Shown here one piece after another: positions 33,501 to 47,700 of a stretch of 64,000 bases of DNA. A program made the position numbers and the translations under genes. Below the pieces are notes generated by a model. The model made no database searches. It saw nothing but the letters and a program-made list of their open reading frames with translations, and was not told the origin of the DNA. Source of the stretch: Paracentrotus lividus. Lineage: Eukaryota; Echinodermata; Echinoidea; Camarodonta; Echinidae. The DNA lies in NCBI GenBank assembly GCA_940671915.1, contig CALNVZ010000641.1:3413238-3477237 (forward strand), written 5' to 3'. Numbering within the stretch: the first letter of the stretch is position 1; each line of letters opens with the position of its first letter.

Positions 33501-36500
33501 AGTGACGAGCTATCCTCATTCTCTACCATACCCATGCCATACTGTGAGGAAGAACCTCTTCTGTCTGACTGGCCTCCTGAGCTATGCAAAGTCAATATGA
33601 GGTAATACTGGGGAAAACCCTTTACTTTATGATGTAATGCTAGGGGGATACCCCAACCTGGGCTGTGTTTCACCAAGTCGTTCATAAGTTATGAATGACT
33701 TAAGAAGGACTCGTGATCTGTTTTTGCACTTAATTGTAAAGCATGTGATCAGTACAGCACCCAAGAACATGTTCCAGTCGTACATAAAGTCATTCGTAAC
33801 TTAAAGAATGAAATCGGTGAAACACCATCCTGTATCATGTAATTCCAGGGGACTGCCCCAAATGTGTATGATGTAATCGCACGGAATTACCCTACCAATA
33901 GCATGGAACTTGACTGTTCACTTTATTAATAGATGAAGGAAGGATCAATTACAAATATGAATGAACAACTCTAATTTGTTACTTTGCAGTCTTTTGAACA
34001 AAAAGCTTGTGTAACAATGATTGTGATTGGCTCCTGCCATTTTGCGATTGATTGCAAAACTTTGTGTTACGGAGCCCAGATCAATCAATGATAAGTTAGA
34101 CAAGGTCTTTTAGAACATGATTTTCCGCCATTTATAATATACCTTAACCCTTGAACCTTGAAGAATTAATCCCTTTTGCAGCTCATTCCCGAAGCTAAAC
34201 TGGGATGGGATATACCTATTCATATTATGAATGACAGCGCTGTAAAAACTAAAAACAACAAAAACAACCTGTCTATTTTTTTATCTTCTCACAATTCTTT
34301 GTGCAGGCAACCCCCACCCATTGATCCAGAGGTGTTGCGGAGCATGAAGCTAGTCCAGTTTATTGGTTATGCCCCACACACAGGAGGTCCATGAAACAAT
34401 AAGATCATTAGATAATATTTCCTACATATATGTACATCTGGCTCTAATTTCATGTTAGAAACTTCATTTCCTGCACTAGTATTTACTGTCTTTCTATCTT
34501 CTCATAATTCTTATTACAGGCAACCCCCACCCATTGATCCAGAGGTGTTGCGTAGCATGAAGCTAGTCCAGTTTATTGGTTATGCCCCAAACTCAGGAGG
34601 TCCATGAAACAATAAGATCATTAGATAATATTACCTACATACATGTACATCTGGCTCTTTTACTTCAGAAACTTCATTTCCTGCACTAGTATTGACTGTT
34701 TTCCTATCTTCTCATAATTCTTTGTACAGGCAACCCCCACCCATTGATCCAGAGGTGTTGCGTAGCATGAAGCTAGTCCAGTTTATTGGTTATGCCCCAA
34801 ACACAGGAGGAAGGCGCAGAAACCAGATAGCCTACAAGGAGGTTGGAGGAGGAAGCAAGAAAACTGGCAAAGAAAAGGTTCCAGAGAGCCCCTCTGGTAG
34901 AAGTAAGTTACACATGGATTACTCAGTTGTTTGTAATTTCTGAAGTTTGAGTTTGAACTTAAAGTTACTTTTTTCATTAACAACACAATGAGCATGATAT
35001 CATTTGGGGATTATGAAGTTGCTTAGAGGATCAAACACTAAGAGAGGATCTTTCTGCAACATGTAGGAATTTCTGTGTATTCTTGATGGAGATGGGAAAT
35101 GTAGATTATTGTAGATATTAAAGTAGTGACATAGAATGAGATATGTTTTTAGGTAAATTTTTAAAGGTTTCAAATGTGGGTGCATTTCCTTTTGCGATAG
35201 GGAGATTGTTCCAGAGTTTAGGGGCACAGGTGGAGAAAGCTTGATCACCGTAGCAAGTGTGAGTGCGGGGACCAGGAGCTAGTTGTAGATGAGCAGAGGA
35301 TGAAGAGTAGAGGTTCATAGATGACGAAGTCTAACTAAGCTCTATAAAAATTAAGAAAATATCATTATTATTGTATTGTTGAATCAATAACCCAATGAAA
35401 CATTATATTATTATCATTACATCTCTGTCTGTCTATCACTCCATCTCTCTCTCTCTCTCTCCATTTCTCTCTTTCTCTCTCCTCCTCTCTCTCTCTCTTT
35501 CTCTCTCCTCTCTCTCTCTCTGTGTCTCTCTTTCTCTGTTAGCTGAGGATCCGATGATGATCATGGTACCCAAACCATACAGGAAGGTTGAAATCAAGTA
35601 TTCAAAGCTCGGCATCGATGACTTTGACTTCAGGCATTACAATCGTACCAACTTTGCTGGACTAGAACCACACATTCCAAATGCCTACTGCAACTCTATG
35701 CTGCAGGTAATTTTCTAGTAGTTCTAACAGCAATTATGATATGTGGATATATAATCATTTCCTTCCATAAACCTGGAAAAGCTGAATCAATAAAGCTAAA
35801 AAAAGGGAAATTTCAATGATCTTGTTACATCAATCACTGTTCTTACCAGTTGGCAAACACCTGGTGTGTTCATCATTACTTAAATATAAACTTATTGGCA
35901 GGATACTTGATTTGTGTCTTGTAAATGCAACAGAAGAGAACAATAAACAAAATCAAACAATCTACATATTCTATGGTAAGATTACTATTTGCTGCAGGAT
36001 TTAGAATTTAAGAAATTTTGCAGATATTTTTAGAAGGACTTACTTTATAAATTGATATCTTAGGGGGCAACTTCATGTTATAGCCACTTGTGTATAATGA
36101 TTCCCTAAAGAGTCTAAAGAGCCTCTACATTGTATCTAAAGGCCACCAGTCTAGTGGCCTAGTCTTCTGAGTACAACACCTAAAATACAAGCATTGATTG
36201 ATCAAAGGTTTAATTTCCTAACATCTAAAGGCCATCGACTTTGTGCAGGTAAACCTGAATCCGATAACCATGGTAATAATATGTATGTAAAGTGCTTAGA
36301 GATGTAGTCTTACTATGTATTAGGCGCTATATAAATCTAAAATATGACTGTTATTATTATTATTTTATATTACAGGTGTTGTACTTTGTAGAGCCCCTTC
36401 GCTGTGCATTGGAAACACACACGTGCTCTAAGGAGTTCTGTCTTGCCTGTGAGATGAGCTTCCTATTCTATATGTTTGACCAATCCAAAGGACAAACCTG

Positions 36501-38659
36501 CCAGGTAAGAAAGATCTCTCGCAAGGCACTAAGGTTGGCATTTAATAATGTAAATGTATGATTAAGTGCCTTTATCCTTCCATTCACATCCATGTTAAGT
36601 TAGAAACATGGATGCTTGTGAGATGAGCTTCCTATTCTATATGTTTGACCAATCTAAAGGTCAAACCTGCCAGGTGAGATAGACCTCTCACCATTTCCCC
36701 TCTACATTTTATCATAATAATAATAAGCAAATAATCACCGTTGATCCAGATGATGGGAAGACTATCACTTCTTAGGCAAACTGGATAAGCTATCTTTTCC
36801 GAAGCAAAGCTGAGGAGAGATAGCGTGTTCATCCAGCTTGCCGTGGAAGTGATAGTTTGCCTTGTCATTTGGATCAAGAGGTGATTATTTGCTTTATATT
36901 CCACATTTTAAGAGCTCGGGGAAAACCAATATTTTGGTTTAAAAACTAAAAGATTTCCTAGAGATCCTTAAACGAAAAGTCCACTCAAGTCATCGATGCC
37001 TGCGCTTGTAAATTAAACGCGTACAATTAAAGTGCACGCAATTTATTCTGCGAAAGACTATCTCAAATGGGCTGAAGTGATTGTGTCGTAACAAGGAAGT
37101 AGGAATTGTTACGTCACAGAGGAATTTATCTGTCGCTGCATGTGATGGAAAAATGATAGTACAATAAACCGGAGTGACAACGCACTTTTTTTCGCGCATC
37201 CTACAAGTAATTGATGACGCATTATGGCTCTACAAGCTCTATGGGGTGCTGAAGTGATCAGCGAAACTCAAAAGTACTATCACTACGAGTGATGATTGAT
37301 GTTGGGAAAACTAAAATTAATCAGGTGATTGACTTGTGACCAATCCTGTTGCAACATTCTTAGTATGTGGAATATAATAATAAGCATTTCTTATATACAA
37401 TGTAGTGCATATCACAAGCATAAAGAGAGTCCCTATGTGCCTGAATAGAAAAGATGACAGTGTAATGATAGTATAGAGTACCATTAATGCCTGTTACATG
37501 AAATGTGTGGAAAATTACAAAATTATGATAATAAATAACAAAACAGAATATGAAAATAAGTTAACCATTCATAAACAGGTAAGTTTTAAACCGAGTTTTA
37601 AATGACTATAAGGAATTAATATTAGCACTCCTCATAAGATCGGGCAAACAATTCCACAGTTCCGCAGAAGCTAAGTTAGATTGTCAATTTATTATTATCA
37701 AAGTCCTCTTATTTCTCTTTTGACTTTGTTGAACAGGCCAGCAACTTCCTTCGAGCATTCCGCACCATTCCAGAAGTGTCGGCTTTGGAACTTTTGCTAG
37801 CGGACGCAGAAGAATCCACAGGCAAAGCCAACTTCTCTCGTCTCATTCAGAGTTGGAACAGATTTGTACTGGCACAGATCCTACAGGTACAGCATTTTGA
37901 CCTTTGACCTCTACGGCCTTATTATGAACCAAGTCATTGTGTTAATCCTCATTACTAGGTCCCTACTATAGGGTTCAAAGATGCAGCCCCACCCTATTTG
38001 TTAACCTAAAAGCATTTAAATGTTTTTCCTGAGTCGGTTATCATCACTTATCAGGTAACAAATATTTTCTTTCAAAAGGCTTGTAGACTATTTGAAATTA
38101 ATGAAATTAATGATGATTACCCGAGAAAAAAAACATGTCACGAAAGCTGAATTCTGCAAAAAGACCAAAAGCAAATATAATTAAATATTTTTCACTGTCT
38201 TAATCAACCAGGAAACCTCTGATCCAGCGACTGAAGATGATGAAGAAGAAGGAGGAGGGAGCGAAGAAGAGAAGAAAAAGAAACCTGGTCCTCTAGCCCA
38301 TCTTGGGGAGACGGTTTCACACCTCTTTGAAGCTAAAGTAATCATTATCCAGAACGAATGAACCCTAACCATTATTCAGTGTAGAAATGTATTGTTCTGG
38401 CTATTTAAAAACAGCTATTTTTTTGGTTTGAAATCTTTAAATGTACTATGCTTTTCTTGAAAAATGCTACATAAATTCATTTTCAATTTTCAAGGTGGAC
38501 ATTAATAACAAATGCAGTGTGTCCGGAAAAAATATTCAGTTCTTGCTCTTTAAAACATGGGTGGGTTTTGCTTAATCTTAGTTATCCCTATGAAAGTGTG
38601 TTACTTATCCAGTGCCAATAATAATTATGATGATGATGATGATGATGGTGATGATGATA

Positions 38660-38716
<57 letters not shown>

Positions 38717-41700
38717 GTAATAATAGTTTGTATCTACAGGCCTGACTGAGTTCACTGTCACAGCTGATTGCAAGCAATTAAGCTCAGTTGAGCGAAATGT
38801 GAATAGATATGATGTCATTTGATTGCAACTAAACTGTGACGTTATTCTCAGTCTGAACTGTACATTGTACGTAGAGCGCCTTATGTGAAACAGTAATGAC
38901 TTCTATGGACTTCCTGGTTATTCAACCACTGACCTAAGTTGTTTTGTTTTCATTGTAAATAGGGAGTTTTCGAACATGTAGATGTTCCACATTGAGATTG
39001 AAAGGTATGTAATAGATTCGTTTTACAAATAATTATAATAATAATGGTGGCTTCTTCACACATGAAGTGCAAAGCTCTTCTTTAGGTTTACAGGCTGAAG
39101 ATTGACTGAATTAATTCTTTAAAGCAGCTGTCCAGTATGCGGCATCACTTTATGGTTACCACTCATCAGATCAGAAGGCGTCACGCATGAAGAAGTCACC
39201 ATTATCATTATAATAATTATTTGTGAAAAGATTCCATTGCATACCTCTCAACATTGACGAAGCATCACATCTACACGTTCCAAAACTCCTGATTGTTGTT
39301 GCAATTTTGGGGGTTGAAATTTTCTTATGCACTGCATGTTAATTAAGATCTTCATCTTATGAATTCATGTTGAATTTCCAGGTGGACAATACGAATGCGT
39401 GTAAGGTGTGCAGCAAAGAAACGGTCCGGGAAGCATCCACTATGGTCGTCACGCTAACTTACCCAGAAGCCATTGCAGCAGGTACATGTAGGAACGACAC
39501 AGATAGTTAAATATGTTGCCTGCCTGTATAGTAAAAATGAGCAAAGAAACTAAGATTCAACCGGAATTTAAACCAGAAACCTCGTGATTGCTAGAAAAGC
39601 ACTCTTACTGACTATGGCAAACCCTATATCGGTGTTCTTTCCAAAAACCCCTGAACTTTCAGTGTTTGATAGAAATCAACTCAAGGATATACATGTATGC
39701 AAGACATCGCAGCGAAGTGATGCAGCTTTTTTATATAAATTTGAACATAGAAGGAGCTGACCAGAAATATTTAATATGAAAAATTAGCAAAGGTCTCGGG
39801 TTCGAATCCTGTTGGAATCCCATTTTCTTTTCGCTCATCATCTTATTTTTCATGTTGAACAATGTATTTCTGGTTAGATCCCCCTTTTGTCCAAATGCTT
39901 TTACAGTACTCAACATTAACTTGAGCCTGAGGCAAGTTTTTTTCTCAGCCAGTTTGCAATTACATTCATCATAATTATAATAATAATAATATAACAATAT
40001 AATAATATTAATAGTGTAAACTTTAAGAGCGCACACACCGTTCGCGCGAAGATCGGCAGGTGCGAATTTAAAAACCTGCAATTATCTGAGCATGCTTTTT
40101 TATGCATCTATTGGGTGCGCTCAATTGCGTGCTTACCACCATGCAGTGCGAATTCAAGAACCTGTGAACATTCTTTGAGGCCACTCAGTGCGAAAAATTA
40201 CTCTCGCGAACATAACAGCGAATACAGTAGTTGATATTACAGTGTTACAGTATTATTTTAGATATTACAATATTCTAGTGCTAACTACGCCTCTGAATAG
40301 TTTTTAACTAGATGGCTGGCTTATTAAAATGCTGTATTTATTATTATTAACTTGTTCGCTTTTATTTTAGCTGCTCAAGGCAAGGAAGTAAAAGCCCAAA
40401 CCTTTGTGTCGGTTCTACAGGGTAGTATGAACATAGAGCAGTCTACACAGGCATGGTGTGATGATTGTCAACGATACCAACCATCGGTATGTAATCACAT
40501 CATTGTTATAAAAATTAAGCAAATAATGCTAAGTTATGAGTGTGTTAGTGGCAGTGCTACAGGGGAGTATGAACATAGAGCAGTCTACACAGGCATGGTG
40601 TGATGATTGTCAACGATACCAACCATCGGTATGTAATCACATCATTGTTATAATAATTAAGCAAATACTGCTAAGTTATGAGTGTGTTAGTGGCAGTGCT
40701 ACAGGAGAGTATGAATATAGAGCAGTCTACACAGGCATGGTGTGATGACTGCCAACGGTACCAACCATCGGTATGTACATGTAATCACTTCATTGTTATA
40801 ATAATTAAGCAAATAATGCTAAGTTATGAGTGTGTTAGTGGCAATGCAGCGCATAGATGATATGAACATAGAGCAGTCTACACAGGCATGGTGTGATGAT
40901 TGCCAACGGTACCAACCATCGGTATGTAATCACATTGTTATAATGATTAAACAAGTAATGCTAAGTTATGAGTTTGTTAGTGGCAATGCAGCGCATAGAG
41001 GGTATGAACATAGAGCAGTCTACACAGGCATGGTGTGATGATTGTCAACGATGTAATCACATCATAGTTATAATTTATATGTGTAATTGTGCGCAAGATG
41101 CGCCCTTATCGTGACGTCACTCCTCCGTGTTATTCCTGAGGGTTTAGTCAAAAAGATTGTACACAAAACCATGCATTAAACACTGTGTTTCTCTTTCAAA
41201 GTGATGACAAACCTCAATATGACACTACAGTTTTCTTGGGATCACACCTGTAGTTCTACTAATTAATCCTTCTTCTTCCCTGTGCTTGGGATTCATCGTC
41301 CAATGTAATATTTCTTAAATTTTTTAATTCTCTCTCGTGGTGCGTGCTATAGGGAATTGTAAGTTGTCAACCCACAAGGAAAATTAGGCATTTTATTAGC
41401 ATGAACATTGATTCCGCATGTAATACAAAACGTGAGAATTATCACAATAACAGGCGTTTTTATGGTGCCATTAATGAACGTATGTAGAACTTTAACTCTG
41501 ATAGGAGCTCCGGAATGGATCCTTTTTTCGAGATTCAAAGTATTACCCCCTCTTCAACTTCATGTACATTTATCATTATAAAAATTGGCATTTATATGGC
41601 ATCATTTACAGATATAATAAGAAGCTGTACCTTTATTCCAAGGCACATACAGTAGTTAATGTGTTTTTGAAAGGAGATTCTGAGGTTTTCACTCCCTTTT

Positions 41701-44700
41701 GATGACATCTTGAAATCTATTCACCATCCTTTTAATCCAAATCATATTTTTAAAATGAGACTTTTCTTCAGCACTTAATCAAAACTAAACATTTCAGAAA
41801 ACTTGTATCATGATTATTATTTGGAATTCAATTTTGATTTTGATTGACCCCAGATGCAAGTCCGTAGCTACGAGAGACTGCCCGATGTGATCACAATCAA
41901 CTGCAATCTAGAAACACAATCAGATGAGAACTTCTGGAGGAGACAAGAACAGGTGAGGATATTTTATACTATATACATGTACCTCTTACTAAGATTCTAA
42001 ATACTGATTGGTCAAAATTACATCATGTGACACAGTGAAGTTCTGTCTAGCATGCCTCAGGGTTTTGACTTGCTATCAATTTCTACTATCAAACCCTTTG
42101 ATGGTTCTCGTAACCCCTCTGAGATATTAGCACACAATATATGCGTACGGGATGATAGGAGGTTTGGTATGAAAAGTGAAAAGCACCTTTGGAATGATAA
42201 TTTTCACCATCATCCATATAAGCAGTTAATATTTGTATAATGATTATGTAGTTACAAGAGACTGCCTAAGAGACTGCCTGATGTTATCACAATTAACTGG
42301 TTTTATATAGTGATAATAACAATAATAATAATGAACTATTCTTTAAAAGCACATATCGTAAAAAATAATTTAAGTCCCTATTTGTTCTGTAATAAGAATG
42401 AAAATAGTACAATAGGGCAATACAACGAAGGAAAAAAACGAATACTTTGACATAAAAGACAAAAATATTCTATTTTGGAGAATGAAAGAGATGCGTCTTC
42501 ATGGGACCCTAGTTCTCCACCATATCAGCTTGTTGGAGTGATGAAATTTGGTAACTCTTTCATGAGGTGACAAAGACTGATAAATGATGATAATATAAAG
42601 TAAGCAAAATAATAATAAAATAAGCATATATAAAGTAAGCAAAATTATATAAAGTAATCAAAATTAAAATATATCAATTAAAATGAATGGGATGCTTCAA
42701 ATCATATCCCACAACTAATTTTTCTTAAAACATCTTTTTTATTTGCATGGCAGTTGGCAGGAGTAAATTACAGCCACCAGAAGAGTTCTTCTCAAAGTTC
42801 CGTCAAGGCCTGTCGTTATGGATTAAACTGTACAAGAGCTGACTGTCACTTCAGGCATGATGTACAAATGGGTCCAGAGTGAGTTCATTCATTTTCATTG
42901 AGCAAAAATTGAATTTCCATTTAGTCTTTACCAAGTCTTTACCAATGGAAAGAGTGTGTTGTAAGGGCTGCCATATGTAAAAATGACCCCTTTTGAGATT
43001 GAACAGGTGTCAGAAAGAATTACATGCATCCTATGACAGGGGTAATAATACTTATAAAGCATTTAGAGATGAAGCTTTTTCAGTTAGGCGTTACATGTGT
43101 ATATAAATCACAAATAGTATTATCATTATCCCAGGTCCCATAAGCAGGCTAGTTTCAATTCCTTTCAATAACTTGCTTGTCGTCTGTGGAATACCGGTAA
43201 GCTCCCTTCATCTCTAAGAAATAGCAAGACTCTTACCTTCTTCAAAGCCAATTTAAGAACATATCTCTATCTTTCATATCCCTGGGGGGACATTTCATCA
43301 AAGGACTTGTCGAACATTTTATCCGACAAGTTTACTCTCGGCCAATAAGACCCAAGCATTTCAGTAGCTTATAACAGTTTGTCGGATAAAACGTCCGACA
43401 AGTCCTTTCATGAAACGCCCCCTAGATCTTTCATTTTGATTATCCCTGAGGGGGCAGTGCAGCACTTTGTATCCTATGGAAAAGACGCTTTATAAATCAT
43501 ATTTTTTCCTGTGTTTGTATACAGGCCTGTGGTGGAGAATAAATCCTGGCTACCTCAATTCATCAAGGTCAGACTCTCAGACGACAGAAAGGTAGACATC
43601 AGAGAGCTCAACCCAGACGTAAGTTAGACTACAAAATACTGTATTCGTGGAAATATTGGGGGTACATTAATTTTCGTGTATTTCGCGCAAAGAGTGGCAG
43701 GCGCGAATTTAAAAAACCCAAAAATTTATTGGCATGATTTCTTATACAGGTATTGATTAGGTTCAATTCAGAGCTTACAAACATTCGGCGCGAATTTAAG
43801 AGCCTGTGAACATGTTCTGGGGCCGCTCAGCGCAAAAAATTAATTGTGCGAAAATAACAGCGAATACAGTATTTGTATCAAATAATATTGTACAAGCGGG
43901 AAGCATTTTTTTTTATAATATGAAGATTATTCACAACCTGGTAATGCTTGGTATTTCTATAAAGCAGGAAAACACTTTTTTTTTTCTGTATTTTTTTCAT
44001 CTCATTTGGTGCTGTAGATCTTGGGATATGATTAATAGTGGACAGTATATATTATTTGAATGTTTCAATATATTTTACACACAGGGAGACACGGTGGATG
44101 ATGTTGATGAACAAGGCTATATCTTACACACATGTACACACTACATGTACATGTACGCTACATGCCAGCATACAATTTTAGGTCATGGTCTTGATTATGA
44201 TTATGGTTGTGCAATTGTAATGAGAGTGGACTGTTATTTGAATGTTTCAATGTATTTTGACCCAAAGGGAGACAGAGTAGAATGATGTTGATGAATAGGG
44301 GTACATCACCTACATTTTTGTAGTCCCATACATGCATTTCTGTGTGTAATACATTTAACGCTAAGCAAAATTTGGTTAATTTCTTATTGGTGATTCCAAA
44401 ACCTCACAGCTCACAATAATGATTGGGTGAACCGCTATCAACTTTTCAAAGGCACTGTTAGACAGTGTCTTCCAAATTTCAGTCTCATAATTAGAACAAT
44501 ATTTCCACTTTGATGTATTTTTCGACCTCCAGGGAGACAGAGTGGATGATGTTGATGAAGAGGGCTACATCACTTACTATCTCCATGCCAGCGTAGGTCA
44601 TGTTCGTGACCCGAGGTCAGGGGGAAACCTGGTGGCTCATATCAACGTTGGCAAAACATATCACAAGAGAAAAGAGGTAGGATTTAACCCTTTAGCAACT

Positions 44701-47700
44701 AGAGACTTTGTGAAAAAGTGTCAGTTTACTCACTAGCGTAAAGGGTTATGCTGTGTTTCAATCAAGTTTTTTCAATTAAAATTGCTATTAAAACATACTT
44801 TTTTTGCAGAATCGGACAGCACACATCCAATGGGTAATCCCAAAAAAGTATGGGCATGTTTCATCACATATTTTTGATACTATCTTGACTATAGCGTGCT
44901 TAACCCTAAAAAGACTGGGCTATTTTGACACACATAAAGACTGGGGGGGGGCTCATTCAGCCCCCCCCTAAGATCTCGGCCGTTGAGCGCGCGATCGCGC
45001 CGAAAATTGGCACGTGCGTTACCCATGGCATCCTCTCCAAAACCGAAGAGTCATATTCTCCGAAAAATTTCTTCACTAATTAATTATGCTAATTTATGCA
45101 TAAAATCTAAGATTTGCTCTAATTAATTAAATAAAGCTTTAAAAGTGCTAATTTTTGGTTTACAGGCTCCTTGTAGGCTTCTGGTGAAATGGGTTTAAAA
45201 AAAAAATCTGTATCAAGATTTTTTTCTTATGTATTCTATTGTTTTTAAAATTTCTTATGTATTTCTTTGTTTTTCGACCTTTTGTTTTTTATTGTTTTTT
45301 CGATGGAAATCATTGGTGACACTATTTTAATCATTTGCAACCTTAAATTAATTGATTTTAATCAGCTAAAGAGAAAATAATGATACATTTATGAATTTTG
45401 GCTGAAAACACAATTTGTATTGGATTTGTACACAAAATCACGTATTTGAGCTACTTCGGGTCTGACGCACGGTTACAAAATGTTACGTAACTTCGGAACC
45501 GCGTACCCGGGCATCGCAAATTTGGTCTCAAAAGTTGCGCGAGACTTGAAAGAAAATAGTCATGAAGTCTCGCCGAATATTTTTTTCGCGTTGCAAAGTT
45601 ATCGCGAAAAATGTCGAGGGGGGGGCTGAATGAGCCCCCCCCCAGTCTTTTTAGGGTTAAGACAGGGGCGGTTTGGGCGGTTTAGTGAGTAAGCTGAGGG
45701 GCGGTCTCGGGCGGGTTAGGTGCTAAAGGGTTAAGAGATTGAATAACTTGGTGCAGGCTTGCAAAAATCTGAGCTGTGTGGCCATACATGCTATCTGTGC
45801 ATGTATTGATGTGTCAAGAGGACACCCTGAAAGTTTTATTTCCTTAGGATCATTACATGCTTCATAATAAGTAAAAAAAAATAATTTTTTGCCCACCATA
45901 GACTGCAGTAACTTAAGCGTAACCGGGTACGCTTACGACTATGGTGACATTCAGTCATCCATATCATGGCAATTAAATGTCCAATCAGCTTTAATGTTTT
46001 ACGTAGTCTGTGCTGTAATTACTTAACAAAAATGACCATATATTACAGGCCTTACAGGGATTAATTAACAATGATGAATAATGCAAAATGTGTTCAGTGT
46101 GGCATAATGGTGTACAATGCTCTAGCCACTTTTATAAAGAAAGACATTTCAAAGTATTAAAGAAAATAGAACTCATGTAATAAATACGTCTTCACAGTTT
46201 CGTGCAATGCAACGCAATCAGGCGATTCCTGTCTGACCTAAAAGATTCAATTATGATTACAACATCAATTGGAACAGTGATATTTTTTAAAAATCCTTAG
46301 CAAACGTCATTCATCCTTAAAGGGATTAAGTAACTTCCAAAAACAAGTGCAAAAGAGATCGAAATGAATATAATTCTATCGCTCTGACCGTAAAAACAAA
46401 CTACTGCAAGTTTCAGATCAAATGCAAGTCATTTACTATCTTAAAACAGTGAAATTTCAAACGCGGCCGAGGATACGGCTGCGCATGATTAATTTATACC
46501 GCTCCGTTGAAAGCTTAGCCGCCCGGTAGGCACGGCGACTTGACAACAGGAAATGCGATGAAAACCATGTGCGCTGAAACGCACGCGGTTTTGTAAAGCG
46601 TCTCGAGGCGGGTTAGAAAATTTGAGTATAAAATCTTAGATATCTCGAAAGTAAAGCAAGCAAGTAGACTGCAATTTTTAAGGAATACCAGACTGACCTA
46701 TGTGTTCATAATCATGATGGCAAAATGAGCTAAATCCAAAGTTTGCAATTTGAATATCATTCAATGATACTGCATCCCTTTAAATGTATCAACCATGTTT
46801 TACTTCAATTTGAACAGTGGAGGAAACTGACCAGAAATATGTGATTTAAATAATGATTTCTTTGCTCATATTTTCGTGTTTTTCTTAACACAGGGAGTGA
46901 CCCATATGCAGTGGTATATCTTCAATGATTTCTCAATTCAACCCATTGAAAAGTATGATGCAACTCAGTTCAACTTAGATTGGAAGGTACCATGTGTTCT
47001 GTATTACATGAGGAATGATGTCACCAGCCACCATGACATCACAAGTAAGTCTCTCCCTTATTATGACATCATTACTTTCTCATTGTGACATCACAAGTTA
47101 GTCTCTCTCCTACATGTATTATGACATCAACGGGTCGTGTGGCCTAGTGGTTAGAGCATTGGACTCATAATTGCATGGTTGTGAGTTCGAATCCCAGCTC
47201 GGCCATTATCCCCACTTTAATTAAAAAAGGCCCAAGAGTAATTTCTGTCGTCTATAAGGTCAGCCACTATGACTGATTAACTTAGACGTAAAATGGTTCC
47301 TATGTAATTGGTTATATATCAGCTTGGTGTTGATCAGCTTTGAAAGCTGCTTTCTGAGTTCCTGGCTACAGGAGTTACTTTAACAGAAACAGAAACAGAA
47401 AATAATGAAAAATTACTTTCTCATTGTGACATCACAAGAAAGTTCAACTTAGATTGGAAGGTACCATGTGTTCTCTATTATATGAGGGATGATTTCACCA
47501 GCCACCATGACATTACAAGTAAGATTAATTTCTTATGAAGTTGAGCTTTTGGTTGTGAAAAATTGGTTTTAAAAATACCTGTAAATAACCTGTAAATTAT
47601 TGCTTCTACAAATATGCTATTAAACTGTATTAAACCTCTTTTTTGGGGGGTACTGTCTTTTTGTTGAAAATACTATAATTTCTTACTAGACATGTCTGGT

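Noticed and set aside
38557..38818. Asp-rich plus-strand and His-rich minus-strand frames
   Set aside because: Both are translations of one GAT repeat.
40487..41060. CRISPR-like array of repeats
   Set aside because: Units are 142-150 bases and are copies of a coding exon with intron; eukaryotic context.
43806..44285. 159-codon plus-strand frame
   Set aside because: It runs from a MITE through intron into partial copies of exon 21; not a gene.
47128..47202. tRNA gene
   Set aside because: Box A and B are present, but the acceptor stem pairs poorly and a SINE body and tail follow, so it is a SINE head. The same applies at 32401.
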